Assembly (NCBI RefSeq): GCF_024138165.1
Contig: NZ_CP100000.1
Span: 2,480,001-2,544,000 of the forward strand
Direction: 5' to 3'
Length of the DNA stretch: 64,000 bases
Source of the DNA: Halorussus vallis
GTDB lineage: Archaea; Halobacteriota; Halobacteria; Halobacteriales; Haladaptataceae
The position numbers and the translations under genes were made by a program. Below are positions 61,224-64,000 of this stretch, in pieces. Numbering within the stretch: the first letter of the stretch is position 1; every line of letters starts with the position of its first letter. The notes beneath the pieces were generated by a model. It searched no databases. It was given only the letters and a program-made list of their open reading frames with translations, and was not told the origin of the DNA.

Positions 61224-62648
61224 ATGAAAGAGTACCAGACAATCACCGAAATCAGCGGTCCGCTGGTGTTCGCCGAGGTAGACGAACCCATCGGCTACGA
61301 CGAAATCGTCGAGATCGAGACGCCCCAGGGCGAAACCCTGCGCGGGCAGGTGCTCGAATCCAGCGACGGTCTCGTCTCGATTCAGGTGTTCGAGGGAACC
61401 GAAGGCATCGACCGGAACGCGTCGGTGCGGTTCCTCGGCGAGACCATGAAGATGCCCGTCACCGAGGATCTCCTCGGTCGGGTTCTCGACGGCTCGGGCC
61501 AGCCCATTGACGGCGGCCCCGAGATCGTCCCGGACGAGCGCCACGACATCGTCGGCGCGGCCATCAACCCCTACGCTCGGGAGTACCCCGAGGAGTTCAT
61601 CCAGACTGGCGTCTCCGCCATCGACGGCATGAACACGCTGGTCCGCGGTCAGAAGCTTCCGATCTTCTCCGGGTCGGGACTGCCGCACAACGAACTCGCG
61701 CTGCAGGTCGCCCGCCAGGCGACCGTGCCGGAGGAGGAAGAAGCGGGCGAGGACGACGAGAGCTCCGAGTTCGCGGTCATCTTCGGCGCGATGGGTATCA
61801 CGGCCGAAGAGGCCAACGAGTTCATGCAGGACTTCGAGCGCACCGGCGCGCTCGAACGCTCGGTCGTCTTCATGAACCTCGCGGACGACCCCGCGGTCGA
61901 GCGGACGGTCACGCCCCGGATGGCGCTGACCACCGCCGAGTACCTCGCGTTCGACAAGGGCTACCACGTGCTGGTCATCCTGACGGACATGACCAACTAC
62001 TGCGAGGCGCTTCGCGAGATCGGCGCCGCGCGTGAAGAAGTGCCCGGTCGCCGTGGGTACCCGGGTTACATGTACACCGACCTGGCCCAGCTCTACGAGC
62101 GGGCGGGCCGCATCGAGGGTCGGGAAGGGTCGGTCACCCAGATTCCCATCCTCACGATGCCGGGTGACGACGACACGCACCCGATTCCGGACCTCACCGG
62201 CTACATCACCGAGGGCCAGATCGTCGCCGACCGCGACCTCAACAGCCAGGGCATCGAACCGCCCATCAACGTGCTGCCGAGCCTCTCGCGGCTGATGGAC
62301 GACGGTATCGGCGAGGGCTTCACCCGCGAGGACCACGCCGACGTCTCCGACCAGATGTACGCGGCGTACGCCGAGGGTGAAGACCTCCGCGACCTCGTGA
62401 ACATCGTCGGCCGCGAGGCGCTCTCCGAGCGCGACAACAAGTACCTCGACTTCGCCGACCGATTCGAGGAGGAGTTCGTCGACCAGGGCTTCGAAACCGA
62501 CCGCTCCATCGAAGAGACGCTCGACATCGGCTGGGACCTCCTCGGCATGCTGCCCAAGGAGGAACTCAACCGCGTCGACGAGGACTTCATCGAGAAGTAC
62601 TACCCCGAAGGCGAGACCGAGACGGCCGAGGAAGTCGCGGCCGACTGA
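61224..62648 (+). CDS. atpB: A-type ATP synthase regulatory subunit B
   Basis: A 474-residue non-catalytic subunit starting at 61224. The P-loop is replaced by GSGLPHNEL, as in all B subunits, and the '[31 protein letters not shown]' segment is conserved. It pairs with A in the head. The acidic tail ends in [10 protein letters not shown] 150-base gap separates it from atpD. Confidence 0.96.
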   Translation: MKEYQTITEISGPLVFAEVDEPIGYDEIVEIETPQGETLRGQVLESSDGLVSIQVFEGTEGIDRNASVRFLGETMKMPVTEDLLGRVLDGSGQPIDGGPEIVPDERHDIVGAAINPYAREYPEEFIQTGVSAIDGMNTLVRGQKLPIFSGSGLPHNELALQVARQATVPEEEEAGEDDESSEFAVIFGAMGITAEEANEFMQDFERTGALERSVVFMNLADDPAVERTVTPRMALTTAEYLAFDKGYHVLVILTDMTNYCEALREIGAAREEVPGRRGYPGYMYTDLAQLYERAGRIEGREGSVTQIPILTMPGDDDTHPIPDLTGYITEGQIVADRDLNSQGIEPPINVLPSLSRLMDDGIGEGFTREDHADVSDQMYAAYAEGEDLRDLVNIVGREALSERDNKYLDFADRFEEEFVDQGFETDRSIEETLDIGWDLLGMLPKEELNRVDEDFIEKYYPEGETETAEEVAAD

Positions 62649-62757
62649 CGGTCGTTCGTCCTTCCGCTTTCTACTCGCTTTCTACTCACTTTCCTCCCGA
62701 CACCAGCGGTCGCGCCGCTCGAAACGGCTCGTTTCCCGCGCTCTCGCCGCCGCCGAC

Positions 62758-62770
62758 TGTAAAAGGTTAA
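62758..62770 (+). promoter_or_regulatory. Possible promoter of atpD
   Basis: TGTAAAAGGTTAA, the only AT-rich element in the atpB-atpD gap, lies about 30 bases before the atpD ATG. The upstream gap is pyrimidine-rich (ctttctactcgctttctactcactttc) and could act as an atpB terminator. Confidence 0.35.
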
Positions 62771-62798
62771 CCCCTTCGAGCCACAAACTCCCGACAAC

Positions 62799-63497
62799 AT
62801 GGCCAAGGACGTCAAACCGACTCGGAAGAATCTGATGCAGATAGAGGACCGCATCGAACTCTCCGAGCGGGGTCACGACACGCTCGAGAAGAAGCGTGAC
62901 GGCCTCATCATGGAGTTCATGGACATCCTCGACCAGGCCCAGGACGTGCGCTCGGACCTGGAAGCCGACTACGACCGCGCCCAGGAAACCATCAACATGG
63001 CCCGCGCGATGGAGGGCGACGTGGCGGTCCGCGGGGCTGCGGCCGCGCTGAAAGAGCACCCCGAGATCACCACCGAATCGAAGAACATCATGGGCGTCGT
63101 CGTGCCCCAGATCGAGTCGAGCAAGGTCAAGAAGGACCTCGACGAGCGAGGCTACGGCGTCCTCGGGACGAGCGCCCGCATCGACGAGGCCGCGGAAGCC
63201 TACGAGGAACTGCTGGAGAGCATCATCCTCGCCGCGGAGGTCGAAACCGCGATGAAGAAGATGCTCACCGAGATCGAGACGACCAAGCGCCGCGTCAACG
63301 CCCTAGAGTTCAAACTCCTGCCCGAACTCAACGAGAACAAGGAGTACATCGAGCAGAAACTCGAAGAGCAGGAGCGCGAGGAGATGTTCCGGCTGAAGAA
63401 GATCAAGGCCAAGAAGGAAGAGGAGGAGAAAGAGGAGCGCGAGGCCGCCGCCACCGAGGCCGCCGAGAGCGAGGAAGTCGTCACGGCCGACGACTGA
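62799..63497 (+). CDS. atpD: A-type ATP synthase subunit D
   Basis: A 232-residue central-stalk subunit, largely a long antiparallel coiled coil. The N-terminus '[37 protein letters not shown]' and '[30 protein letters not shown]'-type C-terminal helix are typical of subunit D. The acidic/Ala tail is haloarchaeal. It is last of the atpHIKECFABD set and may have its own promoter. Confidence 0.94.
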   Translation: MAKDVKPTRKNLMQIEDRIELSERGHDTLEKKRDGLIMEFMDILDQAQDVRSDLEADYDRAQETINMARAMEGDVAVRGAAAALKEHPEITTESKNIMGVVVPQIESSKVKKDLDERGYGVLGTSARIDEAAEAYEELLESIILAAEVETAMKKMLTEIETTKRRVNALEFKLLPELNENKEYIEQKLEEQEREEMFRLKKIKAKKEEEEKEEREAAATEAAESEEVVTADD

Positions 63498-63625
63498 TTC
63501 GCGCTCTCTCTCGTTCGTCGGATTCGCATCTCGAAGCCGCGTCTGCGCCACTGTTTCTCTCGCACCGTCGGCGACCATCGTCGACCGGTGATTCTATTTC
63601 GGGTCGAGCGGCCCTGCCGGCATCC

Positions 63626-64000
63626 TCACCGCCCGACGGTAGCGACGGCGACGCTTCCGTTCGGGGTGACGTAAACGAGTAGCTCCTGGGACGGCGGTTC
63701 GCCGACGGTCCAGTTTCGAGTCTTCGTCTCCCCTCGCTCCGGTTCGACTTCGACGCGGTAGGTCCCTCGTCGCACCGCGTCGTCGGTTTCCACGACGCCT
63801 CCAGCCGGCGGTACGGAGTAGTTCGTAGTTGTAGACGGGACTGCGGACGAATCGATACTCGCGATACGTATCGTCACGTTCGCGGTTTCCGAGGCGAAGT
63901 TGTAAGCCCGAAGCGATGCCGAGCCGTTTCGGGTGGAGGCGTTTCCGTCGGCGGGCGAGTCGGGAACGATATCGCGACCGAGTCTCCGATAGCCGGAGCT
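63626..64000 (-). CDS. Partial gene: C-terminus of a secreted protein
   Basis: An open frame enters from the right edge and ends at 63626, giving about 124 visible residues; a GTG at 63877 is inside it and is probably not the start. Sequence shows Asn sequons (NAS, NGS, NVT), alternating beta strands ('TVRIAS'-like, 'RGTYRVEVEPE', 'SQELLVYVTPNGSVAVATV'), and Thr/Ser linkers, typical of haloarchaeal extracellular beta-sandwich proteins. The N-terminus and any signal or anchor are outside the window. Family not recognised. Confidence 0.65.
   Translation of the reverse strand, partial: SSGYRRLGRDIVPDSPADGNASTRNGSASLRAYNFASETANVTIRIASIDSSAVPSTTTNYSVPPAGGVVETDDAVRRGTYRVEVEPERGETKTRNWTVGEPPSQELLVYVTPNGSVAVATVGR

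Noticed and set aside
1-64000. rRNA, tRNA, insertion sequences, integrases, att sites, replication origin
   Set aside because: None could be recognised on either strand by eye. A small RNA gene could still be missed without a covariance search (tRNAscan-SE, Rfam).

Overview
The window reads as a chromosomal stretch of a halophilic archaeon (class Halobacteria). GC is high and the encoded proteins are strongly acidic. Genes are packed with 4-base ATGA overlaps, and several secreted proteins carry twin-arginine signals. Archaeal hallmarks are present: an A-type ATP synthase operon, RPA3 with its associated protein, Bat-type HTH regulators, Tfx and TRAM proteins, and TATA-like boxes close to start codons. 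I see no rRNA, tRNA, CRISPR array, transposase or integrase. The species cannot be named from the sequence alone.

Region 1 (1-13.7 kb) holds a DUF389 membrane protein, a zinc protein and a copper-chaperone-like HMA protein, then a cluster of four secreted proteins. These are a Tat-exported CAP-domain protein with three lectin-like repeats; a 1450-residue protein with a seven-bladed FG-GAP propeller, a Gln/Asn repeat zone and a Thr/Glu/Ser-rich tail; a small two-domain secreted protein; and a protein made almost wholly of about 34 Gln/Asp/Asn-rich units of 23-24 residues resembling curlin repeats. The two Gln-rich genes share promoter sequence, so they probably form one extracellular fibre or matrix system. 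This is the most likely undescribed system here.

Region 2 (13.7-17.4 kb) has a ribbon-helix-helix regulator, cytochrome bd oxidase cydAB and an MscS channel.

Region 3 (17.4-31.3 kb) is a histidine-catabolism island. It contains hutUGIH, a YjiH-like transporter, two Bat-type regulators whose neighbours share an upstream motif, a four-gene OpuC-type betaine importer, and a histidine-ammonia-lyase paralogue that lacks the MIO tripeptide. The last two suggest uptake and cleavage of a histidine betaine (ergothioneine or hercynine) feeding into the hut pathway.

Region 4 (31.3-54.4 kb) is mixed housekeeping and accessory content. It includes a thiolase with both catalytic cysteines replaced by serine, zinc-ribbon proteins, rpa3-rpap3, a LysE exporter, a sugar-phosphate nucleotidyltransferase, a soluble-sensing-type MCP transducer with a small membrane partner, an atypical SDR, Tfx, TRAM, a radical SAM protein, a glycosyltransferase, DUF373, a prenyl synthase, etfBA, a membrane-anchored HTH protein, a pilin-like protein and a quinone-type methyltransferase.

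Region 5 (54.4-63.5 kb) is the A-type ATP synthase operon atpHIKECFABD, with an internal terminator and promoter between I and K. The window ends inside a secreted-protein gene.
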